Part shown: in pieces, positions 17,331 to 26,364 of the stretch
How the letters are laid out: every line of letters starts with the position of its first letter
How positions within the stretch are numbered: the first letter of the stretch is position 1
Source of the DNA: JAFGOM01 sp964605795
GTDB taxonomy: Archaea; Halobacteriota; Methanomicrobia; Methanomicrobiales; Methanospirillaceae
Reading direction: 5' to 3'
Assembly: GCA_964605795.1 (NCBI GenBank)
Contig: CAZSDZ010000010.1
Span: 4,366 to 68,365 of the forward strand
Length of the DNA stretch: 64,000 bases
The notes under the pieces: generated by a model
Told to the model about the DNA's origin: nothing
What the model saw: only the letters and a program-made list of their open reading frames with translations
The model's database searches: none
Program-made: the position numbers and the translations under genes

Positions 17331-18299
17331 ATGGAGCAGGGTCATACCATATGGATAGAACAGTACCGTCCAAAGAAACTGAGTGAAATTGTAGGACAGG
17401 CCAATATTATCGAGCGGCTGATGAGTTATGTCGATGCTGGTTCTATGCCACATCTCCTCTTTACCGGCAATGCCGGAGTGGGGAAAACAACAGCAGCGGT
17501 TGCACTTGCACGGGAGTTCTTTGGAGAGGACTGGCGGATGAACTTTCGTGAACTGAATGCCTCAGATGATCGCGGAATAGATGTTGTCAGAAACCAGGTG
17601 AAACAGTTTGCACGGACATCACCGTTTGGAGGTGTAGCATTTAAGATCCTGTTTCTGGACGAGGCCGATGCACTGACCAGTGATGCACAGTCTGCGCTGC
17701 GCAGGACCATGGAGACATATGCAATGTCCTGCAGGTTTATACTCTCCTGTAATTACTCGTCAAAGATAATCGATCCCATCCAGAGCCGTTGCGCTGTATA
17801 CCGATTCCGGTCGCTCGATAATGAAGCAATTACAACCATGGTCCAGAGAATTGGTCATGAGCAGAATCTTGTCATTACTCCTGAAATTTCTGATGCCATC
17901 TGTTTTGTTGCACAGGGAGACATGAGAAAAGCCATCAATGCTCTTCAGGGCGCTGCCATCCTCTCATCTGAAATAAACCCTGATATGATCTACGCTATCA
18001 CGGCAACCGCACAGCCAGAAGAGTTGCAGGAGTTACTGGATCTCTGCAGGAGCGGGAACTTTGAAGGAGCAGAGCAGGTACTTGGTACGTTATTGCATGA
18101 ACGCGGGATTGCACCGCAGGAGTTGCTTGGTCAGCTGTACCGGGTAGTTACCCGGATGGATCTTCCGACTGATGTCCGCCTTCTTCTTGTGGATAATATC
18201 GGTGAGACTGATTTCCGCCTGTCAGAAGGGGCTAATAGTGACATCCAGATGGAAGCACTGATTGCAAAGTGCGTCATGGCTTTCGAACGTTCCCGGTAA
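17331..18299 (+). CDS. rfcS: Replication factor C small subunit
   Basis: Subunit of the clamp loader that opens PCNA and places it on primed DNA. It is a 322-residue AAA+ ATPase with Walker A GNAGVGKTT (about 46-54), Walker B LFLDEADAL, the arginine-finger SRC motif (IQSRCAVYRF) and a C-terminal collar domain. The true start is ATG 17331, preceded by GGAGTGA; the frame is open 120 bases further upstream, but that part does not look like RFC. It is followed by mcm after 11 bases. The large RFC subunit is not in this window, while PCNA is at 47808. Confidence 0.96.
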   Translation: MEQGHTIWIEQYRPKKLSEIVGQANIIERLMSYVDAGSMPHLLFTGNAGVGKTTAAVALAREFFGEDWRMNFRELNASDDRGIDVVRNQVKQFARTSPFGGVAFKILFLDEADALTSDAQSALRRTMETYAMSCRFILSCNYSSKIIDPIQSRCAVYRFRSLDNEAITTMVQRIGHEQNLVITPEISDAICFVAQGDMRKAINALQGAAILSSEINPDMIYAITATAQPEELQELLDLCRSGNFEGAEQVLGTLLHERGIAPQELLGQLYRVVTRMDLPTDVRLLLVDNIGETDFRLSEGANSDIQMEALIAKCVMAFERSR

Positions 18300-18310
18300 T
18301 AACCAGTGAT

Positions 18311-20410
18311 ATGGAAGTAGAGATAACCGACAGGGACACAGACTGGAAGCGGTTTTTAAAGGCGCGCTACAAGAAGGAACTGGAAGAGATATCCCGTGAA
18401 TATCCCTTCCGTCGATCCCTGCAGATAGATTATCACGATGTTGAGAGTTATGGGCGTGTCGGAACCCAGATGGCCGATGAGCTCCTTGAGACTCCGGGAA
18501 AAGTTATCGGAGACATCAGGGACTGTATCAAAAACCACCAGCTGATTATTTTAAAGAAGGATAAATCGGTCCCCCAGGTAAATATCAGGTTTGTCAACCT
18601 GCCAAAGAAGATCTCAATCCGGCATATCCGTTCTGACCATATTGGAACATTCATCAGTATCGAGGGGATTTTACGGAAAATAACAGAAGTACGACCACGC
18701 ATAACGCTTGCGAAATTCAGGTGTCCTTCCGGTCATACCACTTCCCGGGTCCAGGGATACGGAAGTTTTATCGAACCTGATGGGTGTGCCACTGATGGTT
18801 GCACCCACAAGAAACTTGAACTATATATAAAATTATCTGAGTTTGTTGACTCACAGAAACTGAGGATACAGGAATCCCCGGAAGGGCTTCGGGGAGGTGA
18901 GCAACCGCAAACCCTTGATGTCGATCTTACCGATGATCTGTGTGGGGTTGTAGCGCCCGGGGATCGGGTAATCTTAAATGGCATCCTGAGATCCATGCAG
19001 CGCCCATCATCGTATGGGAATAAGAGTACGGTCTTTGATATATACCTTGAATGCAACTCAATCGAGATATCAGAGAAAGAGTTTGCAGAAGTGGATATCA
19101 TGGATGAGGATATCAAGGCAATAACTGAACTTGCCTCTGATCCCCTTATCTACCGGAAAATCTCCAAATCAATCGCACCAACCGTGTATGGTCATGATGA
19201 AGTCAAGTTAGCGATAGCACTTCAGTTGTTTGGTGGTATCACAAAAGAGATGTTGGATGGCACTCATCTGCGAGGAGATATTCACATTTTGCTGATTGGA
19301 GATCCTGGGGTTGCAAAATCACAGATGATACGGTACGTCTCACGACTGGCTCCCCGATCGATCTATACCAGCGGACAATCTTCAACATCAGCAGGATTAA
19401 CAGCAACGGCAGTAAAAGACGAATTTGGAGACGGGAGATGGACGCTCGAAGCAGGTGCACTGGTTCTTGCAGATATGGGGGTTGCCTGTGTTGACGAGAT
19501 GGACAAGATGAATAAGCATGATCGGAGTTCGCTTCATGAAGCAATGGAACAGCAATCGATCAGCGTGGCGAAAGCGGGTATTACCGCAACGCTCCGCTCC
19601 CGGTGTGCACTTCTCGGAGCTGCAAACCCGGCCATGGGACGGTTTGATGATAATATTCCGATTGGTGATCAGATTAATATGCCTCCCTCATTGCTCTCCC
19701 GGTTTGATCTGCTCTTTACCATGACTGATAAACCGGAAACTGAGAAAGATCGGGCTATTGCTAACCATATCCTGCAATCACACAAGCTCGGGGAACTTAT
19801 CGCACAATATACATATAATCCTGAATCCGGGGTTGAGGAGAGTTCCCTTGAGAAAGAAAAAAAGGGAGTTACTCCTGAGATTGATGAGGTATTGTTCAGG
19901 AAATACGTTGCATATGCAAAGAGAACCTGTTTTCCATTGTTATCAGACAAGGCACGGGATATGCTGGTAAAAAATTACCTCACTCTGCGTGAAATTGCAC
20001 AACAGAATATGCCTGTTCCAGTTACAGCACGCCAGTTAGAGGCGATTATTCGCCTTGCCGAGGCCAGTGCCCGTATCAGGTTATCATCAACAATCGAAGA
20101 GAGCGATGCTACTCGTGCCATTGATATCATCAATGAATGTCTGAAAAATGTTGCGTATGACTCAAAAACGGGTGCATTCGACATTGACAGGATTTCTGGG
20201 AATACTAAATCAAAGCGGGATCTGATACGCACTATCAAGGAGATGATAAGAGCAGGAGCAAATGAAAAAGGTCACGCGAATTATCCTGACGTTATTGAAG
20301 CAGTGAAAAAAATGGGATATGCCGAAGATGATGTGAAAAACCAGATCGGACTCTTAAAACAGATAGGCGAAGTGTTAGAGCCTAGAAGAGGTCTTATTCG
20401 TCTCACATGA
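18311..20410 (+). CDS. mcm: Replicative DNA helicase MCM
   Basis: Hexameric 3'-to-5' helicase of the archaeal replication fork. The 699-residue protein has an N-terminal OB/zinc region with Cys138, His142, Cys159 and Cys164 as likely zinc ligands. The AAA+ core has Walker A GDPGVAKSQ at about 330-338, Walker B ACVDEMDKM and the arginine finger in LSRFDLLF. A winged helix closes the C-terminus. GTGAT two bases upstream supports ATG 18311, 11 bases after rfcS, so clamp loader and helicase are probably co-transcribed. No intein is present. Confidence 0.97.
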   Translation: MEVEITDRDTDWKRFLKARYKKELEEISREYPFRRSLQIDYHDVESYGRVGTQMADELLETPGKVIGDIRDCIKNHQLIILKKDKSVPQVNIRFVNLPKKISIRHIRSDHIGTFISIEGILRKITEVRPRITLAKFRCPSGHTTSRVQGYGSFIEPDGCATDGCTHKKLELYIKLSEFVDSQKLRIQESPEGLRGGEQPQTLDVDLTDDLCGVVAPGDRVILNGILRSMQRPSSYGNKSTVFDIYLECNSIEISEKEFAEVDIMDEDIKAITELASDPLIYRKISKSIAPTVYGHDEVKLAIALQLFGGITKEMLDGTHLRGDIHILLIGDPGVAKSQMIRYVSRLAPRSIYTSGQSSTSAGLTATAVKDEFGDGRWTLEAGALVLADMGVACVDEMDKMNKHDRSSLHEAMEQQSISVAKAGITATLRSRCALLGAANPAMGRFDDNIPIGDQINMPPSLLSRFDLLFTMTDKPETEKDRAIANHILQSHKLGELIAQYTYNPESGVEESSLEKEKKGVTPEIDEVLFRKYVAYAKRTCFPLLSDKARDMLVKNYLTLREIAQQNMPVPVTARQLEAIIRLAEASARIRLSSTIEESDATRAIDIINECLKNVAYDSKTGAFDIDRISGNTKSKRDLIRTIKEMIRAGANEKGHANYPDVIEAVKKMGYAEDDVKNQIGLLKQIGEVLEPRRGLIRLT

Positions 20411-20464
20411 TCCCTCTTTTTCTCATAATTGGTTCTTATCCCTCAATCCCGTTTCGTGGGGCAA

Positions 20465-20496
20465 TAATACCACATTCCGGAATTCTGATGGTATTA
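20465..20496. repeat. Perfect inverted repeat between convergent genes
   Basis: TAATACCA (20465-20472) and TGGTATTA (20489-20496) form an 8-bp perfect stem. The 16-base centre itself holds the palindrome TTCCGGAA. It lies between the ends of mcm and the HAD gene, so a two-way terminator or structured RNA is the simplest reading. Confidence 0.55.
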
Positions 20497-20521
20497 GTGA
20501 CGTTGCATCGTGTTTCATTAT

Positions 20522-21322
20522 CTATTCATCATCGTTTTTTTGGATTGCCGAAAGGCTCATGAGGTCTCTGAAAGAATGGAGCGTATAATCGGGAGTGAGA
20601 TCGCAGGGATTATCGAACCGGTTCCGGTCTCCATATGCGGCATACGCAGTCTGCATTCCAAGGATAAGAGAAGGGCGCATGTCACGGTACAGGGAATCTC
20701 CCACGAACAAAACCTGCCCGGGTGGGAGACAGAGGCGCTGTAGTGCAAGAATAAAGATATCAGATTCAGGTTTTAGTGTCCCGGTCATCTCCCCTGTCAC
20801 AAGGATGGTAAAGTAACGGGATACCTGCAGGAGTTTTAGTTTCTCTCTGGCGATATGGGTTTTGGAATCAGTCACTACCCCTAGGATTACCTGGTTTTTA
20901 TGTAAGTATGAAAGGGTTTGAGACACTCCCGGATAGGGGTAGGTGTTAGCCTTCTTCACAGAGATGTAGATCTCTTTACATCGTTCAAACTCTGACCAGG
21001 ATATATTCCCGTGATGGTTCATATATTCCCAGATTATTTCCGGATCTTCAAGACGCCAGATATCACGAAGAAAAAAATGCAGCAGTTCCTTTCTGCTTCC
21101 TGATCCGAGACAGGAGATAACCGCGTCACACGCTTTTAATTTTGCTTTGACAAAATCAAACAGGGTATTATCCAGATCAAACAGAACTGCACGAACCGGT
21201 TTTGTGGTTTGCTCTCCTGTTTGTGAACCTTGGTTTTGTTTTTCAGGGAGGATGTCTCTCTTTTCTGCACGAATATCGTGTTCTGCTCCTTCTTCTCTCA
21301 TCCCTGGTGCATATGTTTCCAT
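20522..21322 (-). CDS. HAD-superfamily hydrolase
   Basis: A 266-residue phosphatase-like protein. Motif I VLFDLDNTLFD (nucleophile Asp about residue 49) is followed by a helical cap, motif II VVTDS, the lysine in TLKPESDIF and motif IV FVGDSLYRDM. These point to the GmhB/phosphoglycolate-phosphatase-like HAD group, with substrate unknown. The first 42 residues are polar and low in complexity and precede the HAD core, an unusual extension. AGGAGG six bases before ATG 21322 makes that start firm. A hairpin lies in the likely leader at 21517-21542. Confidence 0.87.
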   Translation of the reverse strand: METYAPGMREEGAEHDIRAEKRDILPEKQNQGSQTGEQTTKPVRAVLFDLDNTLFDFVKAKLKACDAVISCLGSGSRKELLHFFLRDIWRLEDPEIIWEYMNHHGNISWSEFERCKEIYISVKKANTYPYPGVSQTLSYLHKNQVILGVVTDSKTHIAREKLKLLQVSRYFTILVTGEMTGTLKPESDIFILALQRLCLPPGQVLFVGDSLYRDMRPSLILGMQTAYAAYGDRNRFDNPCDLTPDYTLHSFRDLMSLSAIQKNDDE

Positions 21323-21516
21323 CTTCTTCCTCCTAAACCCGATGCTCCTGGATCTTCATAGGCATCAAGATAATACCGATTGATGGCGAGCACGACACGA
21401 TCGCAGTCCTTTACCTGATGGATGTGTGAGATTGTGAAAATATCTGTATCTTTCTTTTTAATTGTTGTTGCCTTGTTTGCGTAAATCCATCGCAATACCC
21501 TGATTTAGTTGTCATT

Positions 21517-21542
21517 ATGAAGGGGTGTGCGAAGCACTTCAT
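21517..21542 (-). promoter_or_regulatory. Hairpin at the predicted 5' end of the HAD mRNA
   Basis: ATGAA pairs with TTCAT and, after a five-base bulge, GTGC pairs with GCAC around a GAA loop. A minus-strand TATA-like box at 21559-21569 would start transcription at about 21538, inside this element. GAAGCAC at 21531-21537 could instead pair with GTGCTTC at 21579-21585. Confidence 0.4.
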
Positions 21543-21897
21543 CGATTCTCCTGATTAATTATATTTTAAGGAAGGAGGGTGCTTCTCGTCCCAAAAATCA
21601 TATCCCTCCAGACAGATCCGGGAATGCCTGGTAAACCTGGATTTTTGTTAGGATATCCAAAAATGAGAAGATATCATCGGTATAAAAGATACGGCAAAAA
21701 AATCACTGCCTGGGAAACCATAACAGGTCACTGAATCTGTCCATGAAGGAACAGGGGTATTCCTCGAGATATCATAGGAGTACCGCTGATATGAGGGGAC
21801 GGTTCTGTTAGGATATGCATCTCGTGAAAATACGGTGATATCAGGATAAAAAGGTAACACCGGTGCCTGTTGCTCCCGTACAGTCTCAGGAAAGGAA

Positions 21898-21906
21898 TTA
21901 TAAATA
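21898..21906 (+). promoter_or_regulatory. TATA box of methanogenesis marker 14 gene
   Basis: TTATAAATA is close to the archaeal consensus and predicts a start near 21928, giving a leader of roughly 65 bases before the ATG at 21994. Confidence 0.5.
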
Positions 21907-21993
21907 AGGTACAATTTTTTGACAGAAGTTATCAGGCAGGTGTCGCGATCGTAAAGCAAAGCTGATATTGTCTGAAATCAAAATATTCACGCA

Positions 21994-23502
21994 ATGAGTC
22001 CAAATCCCTTCAAGTCTCTCTTTACTTCTGCTCCTAAACCCCACATCGTTACCAGTCCCCCTCCGCCCCTTATTATATCCGGGCCGGGACTTGAGAAACG
22101 TGAGTATAATACAAAACCCTATTTTATTGTTGCTTCTGTTGAGATGGGCAATACCACTACCAAGTGTATTCTAACCGGTGTTGATCTGGAGAAGGGGGTC
22201 TGCTATGTAATCAATAAAACCGTCAGCATGAGCAGGGATGTTCGCAAGCCAAAACCGGGTGAAGAGATATTTGGCCAGACTCTTGACGGAACGGATCTGA
22301 CCCGCGAGTCTGTTACTGAGCTCGTTCGGGAGACGATTATTACCTGCCACGCAGAGGCGAAACTGGATATCAAGGATGACCTGGATTTTGTAGTACGCAG
22401 TACCGGCGTTGTTGCAGCAATGGATTCACCTGATCAGGTAGGAGATTTTGTTATTGCGCTTGCAAACGGTTGCCTTGCAGCAGGGGTTCCTCCGAAAAAG
22501 ATGACTCCCCCGATGTCAAAAGCAAACCAGTCGAAAAAATTACAGCCATTCTCTTTTGCGGATCGGGTCAACTTTTCCGGTGCAGTTGCAGGGGTTGTCC
22601 CTCCCCGGGGGGCGACCGGTGTTGAGATGGTGGCAAATGAGATGGAAGGAGAACTTGCGATGGCAGGTATCAAAGAAGGGGCAAAATGGACCCCGGTTGA
22701 TTTCAGGAATCCCTGTATTGCGATTGATTTTGGCACGACACTTGACGGGAGGATTACCAGTGACGTTCCTCCTGATGCAAGTGATCCTTTTGCAAATACC
22801 ATAGGGAATTTCTGCGGTCTTGCCGGTTCGATCCTTGATGGTATTATCAGGGGTACTGGCCTTGTGGATGCCAGAACCGGAACTGCACTTGATATCTTTG
22901 GTGACAGTCCAAAAAAGATGATGGGGATTAGCAGCGCGAAAAAATCGCGCATTATCGATGAGTATGTTCATCGCTGTCATGAACAGATATCGGTAGAAGT
23001 GGTTCCTTCCCATCGCAGGAAATATGGAAAAGTACCCGTGTATGCTGATATCGCACAAAAGTCTGGTGTAACCCTTATTGGGATTGATGTCGGGGAGAAT
23101 GGGGATGCAATGGACAAGCTTGAGCAGATCGGAAAGGAGGTTTATCACGAACAATCACTGGATGTCTTGCGAACCGTCATCGATAGGACCGGTGCAGAGA
23201 TGGCACTGCGACTCATCGATATCTCTGCCGAATGCGGTTTTATTACCGAGAATACTTCGATAGGGTTCACCGGCCGGGCGGCGATCTCAGGGAATAAACC
23301 CCATTTTATCCTTGATGGCATCATGAAGCGGAAATTATTTCATGATCCAATCAATCATCTGGTTTTTGTGGATGACGGACTCGCACGGGGGGCAGCCCTT
23401 ATGGGAAGATGCATGAACTCGCTCGGGAAACCATCAATGCCGATAGGCGGAGCAACCGGAGGAAAATGTATCATGTCACGAAGGATCGCTATCGGGCGGT
23501 GA
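21994..23502 (+). CDS. Methanogenesis marker protein 14
   Basis: A 502-residue protein of the methanogen-restricted marker 14 family (DUF2114). It looks like an ASKHA-fold ATPase: VASVEMGNTTTKCI (about residues 45-58) resembles a phosphate-1 loop, and CIAIDFGTTLDGRI near 240 a second such motif. FTGRAAISGNKPHFILDG is conserved-looking near the end. The first 40 residues are proline-rich. Its role is not established; presence only in methanogens suggests service to methyl-coenzyme M reductase or a related step. It is followed on the same strand by a small unknown protein. Confidence 0.88.
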   Translation: MSPNPFKSLFTSAPKPHIVTSPPPPLIISGPGLEKREYNTKPYFIVASVEMGNTTTKCILTGVDLEKGVCYVINKTVSMSRDVRKPKPGEEIFGQTLDGTDLTRESVTELVRETIITCHAEAKLDIKDDLDFVVRSTGVVAAMDSPDQVGDFVIALANGCLAAGVPPKKMTPPMSKANQSKKLQPFSFADRVNFSGAVAGVVPPRGATGVEMVANEMEGELAMAGIKEGAKWTPVDFRNPCIAIDFGTTLDGRITSDVPPDASDPFANTIGNFCGLAGSILDGIIRGTGLVDARTGTALDIFGDSPKKMMGISSAKKSRIIDEYVHRCHEQISVEVVPSHRRKYGKVPVYADIAQKSGVTLIGIDVGENGDAMDKLEQIGKEVYHEQSLDVLRTVIDRTGAEMALRLIDISAECGFITENTSIGFTGRAAISGNKPHFILDGIMKRKLFHDPINHLVFVDDGLARGAALMGRCMNSLGKPSMPIGGATGGKCIMSRRIAIGR

Positions 23503-23614
23503 TTTCCAGTCCCGGTTTTTGAAGGATCGGTACCTATTATTGATTTTCTTCATTAATTGTTGAGTTGAAAAAAGACGAAAATACAAGAAGATTTGATTGC
23601 ACACGGAAGATAAC

Positions 23615-23878
23615 ATGTCCCAAATTAATAATAATCAGGATAATAGCAACCAGAATGAACCGTTATATGATCTCATATTCCCTCCGGGCACACCCCGTTC
23701 AATCATCAGGGATATCATAACGAGGTTTGATGTTGAGATGGTTGAACGGACAGAGAGATTGTCGTTTGCGAATATGGACGGGGATGCCCGTACACTTCTC
23801 GCAGTTCGGGGTCCCCATGCCGTAATGCAGGAAGTAGAAGCGTATTTTAAAGAAAAGATGGTTGAATTTGTCAGTTAA
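23615..23878 (+). CDS. Small conserved-looking protein next to marker 14
   Basis: An 87-residue soluble protein I do not recognise with certainty. After a low-complexity Asn/Gln start (residues 3-20), the rest reads as a compact alpha/beta domain: YDLIFPPGTP, IIRDIITRFDVEM, RTLLAVRGPHAVMQEVEAYF. The order of helices and strands resembles a small ferredoxin-like fold. ATG 23615 with GGAAG upstream is preferred over a TTG 18 bases earlier. It lies 112 bases after the marker 14 gene, so a methanogenesis-linked role is possible. Its 3' end overlaps the convergent exported-protein gene by eight bases. Confidence 0.7.
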   Translation: MSQINNNQDNSNQNEPLYDLIFPPGTPRSIIRDIITRFDVEMVERTERLSFANMDGDARTLLAVRGPHAVMQEVEAYFKEKMVEFVS

Positions 23879-24512
23879 TCTCGTGAGTTCTTCGCTTTGA
23901 TCTGCCTAAAAGAGAGAGCATACCAATACCAAGCGGAGCAATAAAAACCGAAAGTGGCGTTGATGGCACCGTCACCGGTGCGGTAATCTCTTCTCTCGTA
24001 ACCTCATGGGTATCCGGTGTATCAGAAGATTTTGGTGGTAAAGACACAACCTCTCCGTTACCGGTGTCGGGTATCTTTACCGCATTTTCATTCCGTTCTG
24101 TATCTGAAGAGAAGGCGGGTTCAAGAAGGTTAAAGGTCTCGGTCTGGATGTAATTTTTCCCGATAACCTCTGTTCGAACCATGTAGAGATCCGGGCTCCA
24201 CCCTGCAGTATCAAAGGTAAACGACCAGGTATTTCCTGTTGTATCCTCAGTCTTTAGAACCGGAACAACTCCTGAAATTCCTCCCATAATGGCGGGATCA
24301 AATTTCTGAACTGGTCCGAATGATGCCGGGTAAATCTCTATCAGTATCTGGTTATCGGGATTAAAATTGGTGATGCCCTGTATGGTAATCTCGTCAGATA
24401 CGATGTGATCACCAGGAGGGAGCATACCGGATGCTGATACTGATGCAATGATAATGATTACAATACAGGAACATGCAAGACTCATGTTTACGATTGATTT
24501 CTTCTTGTGCAT
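23871..24512 (-). CDS. Exported membrane-anchored protein
   Basis: A 213-residue protein with a signal peptide (basic MHKKK start, hydrophobic segment about 10-28). An extracellular beta-rich domain follows (about 35-135, including WSFTFDTAGWSPDLYMVRTE). Next come a Ser/Thr/Pro-rich linker and a C-terminal hydrophobic segment followed by a basic tail RSKRR. This layout is typical of archaeal surface proteins anchored by a C-terminal helix; I see no PGF-CTERM-type motif. A TATA box 25 bases before the ATG predicts a leaderless mRNA. Function unknown. Confidence 0.75.
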   Translation of the reverse strand: MHKKKSIVNMSLACSCIVIIIIASVSASGMLPPGDHIVSDEITIQGITNFNPDNQILIEIYPASFGPVQKFDPAIMGGISGVVPVLKTEDTTGNTWSFTFDTAGWSPDLYMVRTEVIGKNYIQTETFNLLEPAFSSDTERNENAVKIPDTGNGEVVSLPPKSSDTPDTHEVTREEITAPVTVPSTPLSVFIAPLGIGMLSLLGRSKRRTHEIN

Positions 24513-24532
24513 ACGTATTCATTACGATTCGT

Positions 24533-24541
24533 CTTATTTAT
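24533..24541 (-). promoter_or_regulatory. TATA box giving a leaderless mRNA
   Basis: On the minus strand this reads ATAAATAAG. Its centre is 25 bases before the ATG at 24512, so transcription should begin at or next to the start codon. Confidence 0.5.
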
Positions 24542-24744
24542 GATTACCAGGTGTTTAATACTTCTGCATAAATTGTGTTACCTGATCATTGCACGGGTTT
24601 TGGTGTGATATTTTTCTTGGCACGCCATGCACAGATTCAATTAAAGAAAGAACATAAAACAATAAAAGCATTTGATCGTGTAGAGAAGGATACGATAGTG
24701 GTAGGATAGTGATATATCATGCAATATCAGAACGGGGGAATAGA

Positions 24745-26361
24745 ATGATATTAGTCTCTAAAAATATTATTCCCTCTCTTTTGGTTGTTTCCCTCATCAT
24801 AATGGGGTTAAGTGGCATAGGAGAGGCAGCACCGGTTGATGAACAGTTTCCTGCAACAGATCTTCTGACTTCTGTTATCGGGATGATACAAAAAACTGCA
24901 GCAGGGACGGGGGAACTTTCTCAAACGCTCAAAAACCGGCCGTTTCAGACCGCCGAACAGGAAAAGTGGCATACCGCCATAGAGTATCCTGATGACTGGC
25001 TGCAACAGGGGAACCTGCCGGGAGGTATTGATCTTTTCGTATCTCCTGATGCAAGAAGGGGAACGTTTGTTGCCGTTGCGATTCCGGTTGTCACCGGATA
25101 TGAAAATACACCCCAGGGATTGGCTCAACTTGAGAACCTTGCAGCAGTTAAGGTAAAAAACAGTCTTGGCCTTGAGAAGATATCCGGTGACGACGTCTCC
25201 TTTCTCGGTCTCCCGGGAAAAGAGATCCAATTTTCTGGTTTAGATGGAGCAGGGTCTCAGATTATTGTGGGAATCGTATTTACCGTTATAGATCACCGGA
25301 TTTATGAGATTGATTACGGGTACTATGATCTTTTCAATTATCCACAGACTGACATCCCGGTTATCAGAAAGATGATTGATTCGTTTACGATTGATCTGAC
25401 CCGGCCGGCAGGTGTCTCTTTTTCCGAATCCATTGAGACGAATCCTACTATCTATCTTCACCCCGCAACAACTGCAGTTGCCGTATCAGGGAATACTGAT
25501 GTATCGGTTCTCATGGACATGGCTCCTCTTGGGTTATCAGGATACCAGATACAGATCTCACTTTCAAATCCATCTCTTGGTGAGATCACAGAAGTGAAAC
25601 AGCCTGGTTGGGCAGGATTATTCTCGGTAGATCCGCCGCGAGGATCATCGGTAACGGTGAAAGCTGCAGATACTGCCATGGACGTAAACCCGGGAGATAC
25701 CGATATTCTTCTTGCTACCGTAACAATACAGGGAAAACAGGAGGGTGAATGTATCATCACTATTATACCTGATATCGTGGATGATGACATCTCTGATCGC
25801 TATAATCCCACAATCGTGCCGGGAACACTCACGGTCACCGGAACAGGGCCAGGACCCTCGCTCTCGCTGGATCTCTATCCCGGATGGAATTGTATCTCAT
25901 CTCCACGGCAGTTAGCTCCCGGGTATGATACTGCATCGTTATTCTCAACGATTGACACGGCCGGCAGAAGTATCTGGCTCTATGATGCCGGTATTGACAG
26001 CTGGATAAGTGCTGATGCACAGACGGTGATTAACCCGATGCAGGGGATCTGGATCTACTCCCAGAATCAGTCAACGGTGACATTCATCTTTAAACCAATC
26101 CAGAAAAACCCTGAAACTACCCTAGAGAGAGGATGGAATCTTTTTGGACCCGGGATCCTGGTACCAGGAAAAGCAAAGGATGTTCTTGTTCCTATACAGT
26201 CCTCCTGGACCCAGATCCTACCGTTTCATGCGAGCAACCAGATATGGGAACCTGCGATAGTTAACGGTGGAAACGGCCAGTTCTCTGATGACCGGGTTAT
26301 ATATCCCGGTCAGGGGTACTGGATATATATGACAGAAAAGGCACATCTTACGGAACGATAA
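24745..26361 (+). CDS. Secreted multidomain surface protein (PsbP-like, cohesin-like, GWN repeats)
   Basis: A 538-residue exported protein. Residues 1-29 form a signal peptide. Residues ~70-210 look like a PsbP/DUF1795-type domain (IEYPDDWLQQG, LFVSPDARRG). Residues ~225-355 resemble a cohesin-type beta sandwich (VSVLMDMAPLGLSGYQIQIS). The last ~170 residues contain two related units, each opening with GWN and closing with G.WIY (GWNCISSP...GIWIYS and GWNLFGPG...GYWIYM). No C-terminal anchor is seen. ATG 24745 has GGGGGAA six bases upstream; a TATATC box near 24714 gives a competing near-leaderless model. The next gene begins three bases after the stop. Confidence 0.8.
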   Translation: MILVSKNIIPSLLVVSLIIMGLSGIGEAAPVDEQFPATDLLTSVIGMIQKTAAGTGELSQTLKNRPFQTAEQEKWHTAIEYPDDWLQQGNLPGGIDLFVSPDARRGTFVAVAIPVVTGYENTPQGLAQLENLAAVKVKNSLGLEKISGDDVSFLGLPGKEIQFSGLDGAGSQIIVGIVFTVIDHRIYEIDYGYYDLFNYPQTDIPVIRKMIDSFTIDLTRPAGVSFSESIETNPTIYLHPATTAVAVSGNTDVSVLMDMAPLGLSGYQIQISLSNPSLGEITEVKQPGWAGLFSVDPPRGSSVTVKAADTAMDVNPGDTDILLATVTIQGKQEGECIITIIPDIVDDDISDRYNPTIVPGTLTVTGTGPGPSLSLDLYPGWNCISSPRQLAPGYDTASLFSTIDTAGRSIWLYDAGIDSWISADAQTVINPMQGIWIYSQNQSTVTFIFKPIQKNPETTLERGWNLFGPGILVPGKAKDVLVPIQSSWTQILPFHASNQIWEPAIVNGGNGQFSDDRVIYPGQGYWIYMTEKAHLTER

Positions 26362-26364
26362 TTT

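Larger units (their letters stand above)
21323..21993. other. Intergenic region upstream of the HAD and marker 14 genes
   Basis: A 671-base divergent spacer. It holds a minus-strand TATA-like box (TTAAAATATAA, 21559-21569), a hairpin at 21517-21542, and a plus-strand TATA box at 21898-21906. Two open minus-strand frames (21298-21495, TTG start; 21648-21959) have no family resemblance, and the second spans the plus-strand promoter, so neither is called. No RNA gene was recognised. Confidence 0.5.

Noticed and set aside
21298..21495. Open minus-strand frame of 65 codons upstream of the HAD gene
   Set aside because: It needs a TTG start and overlaps the firm HAD start by 25 bases; it could be a leader frame but nothing supports it.
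21648..21959. Open minus-strand frame of 103 codons, rich in Tyr, Ser and Pro
   Set aside because: It spans the likely promoter of the marker 14 gene, has no clear binding site, and resembles no family.
22434..23154. Long minus-strand frames opposite the marker 14 gene
   Set aside because: They are antisense shadows of a well-supported coding region.
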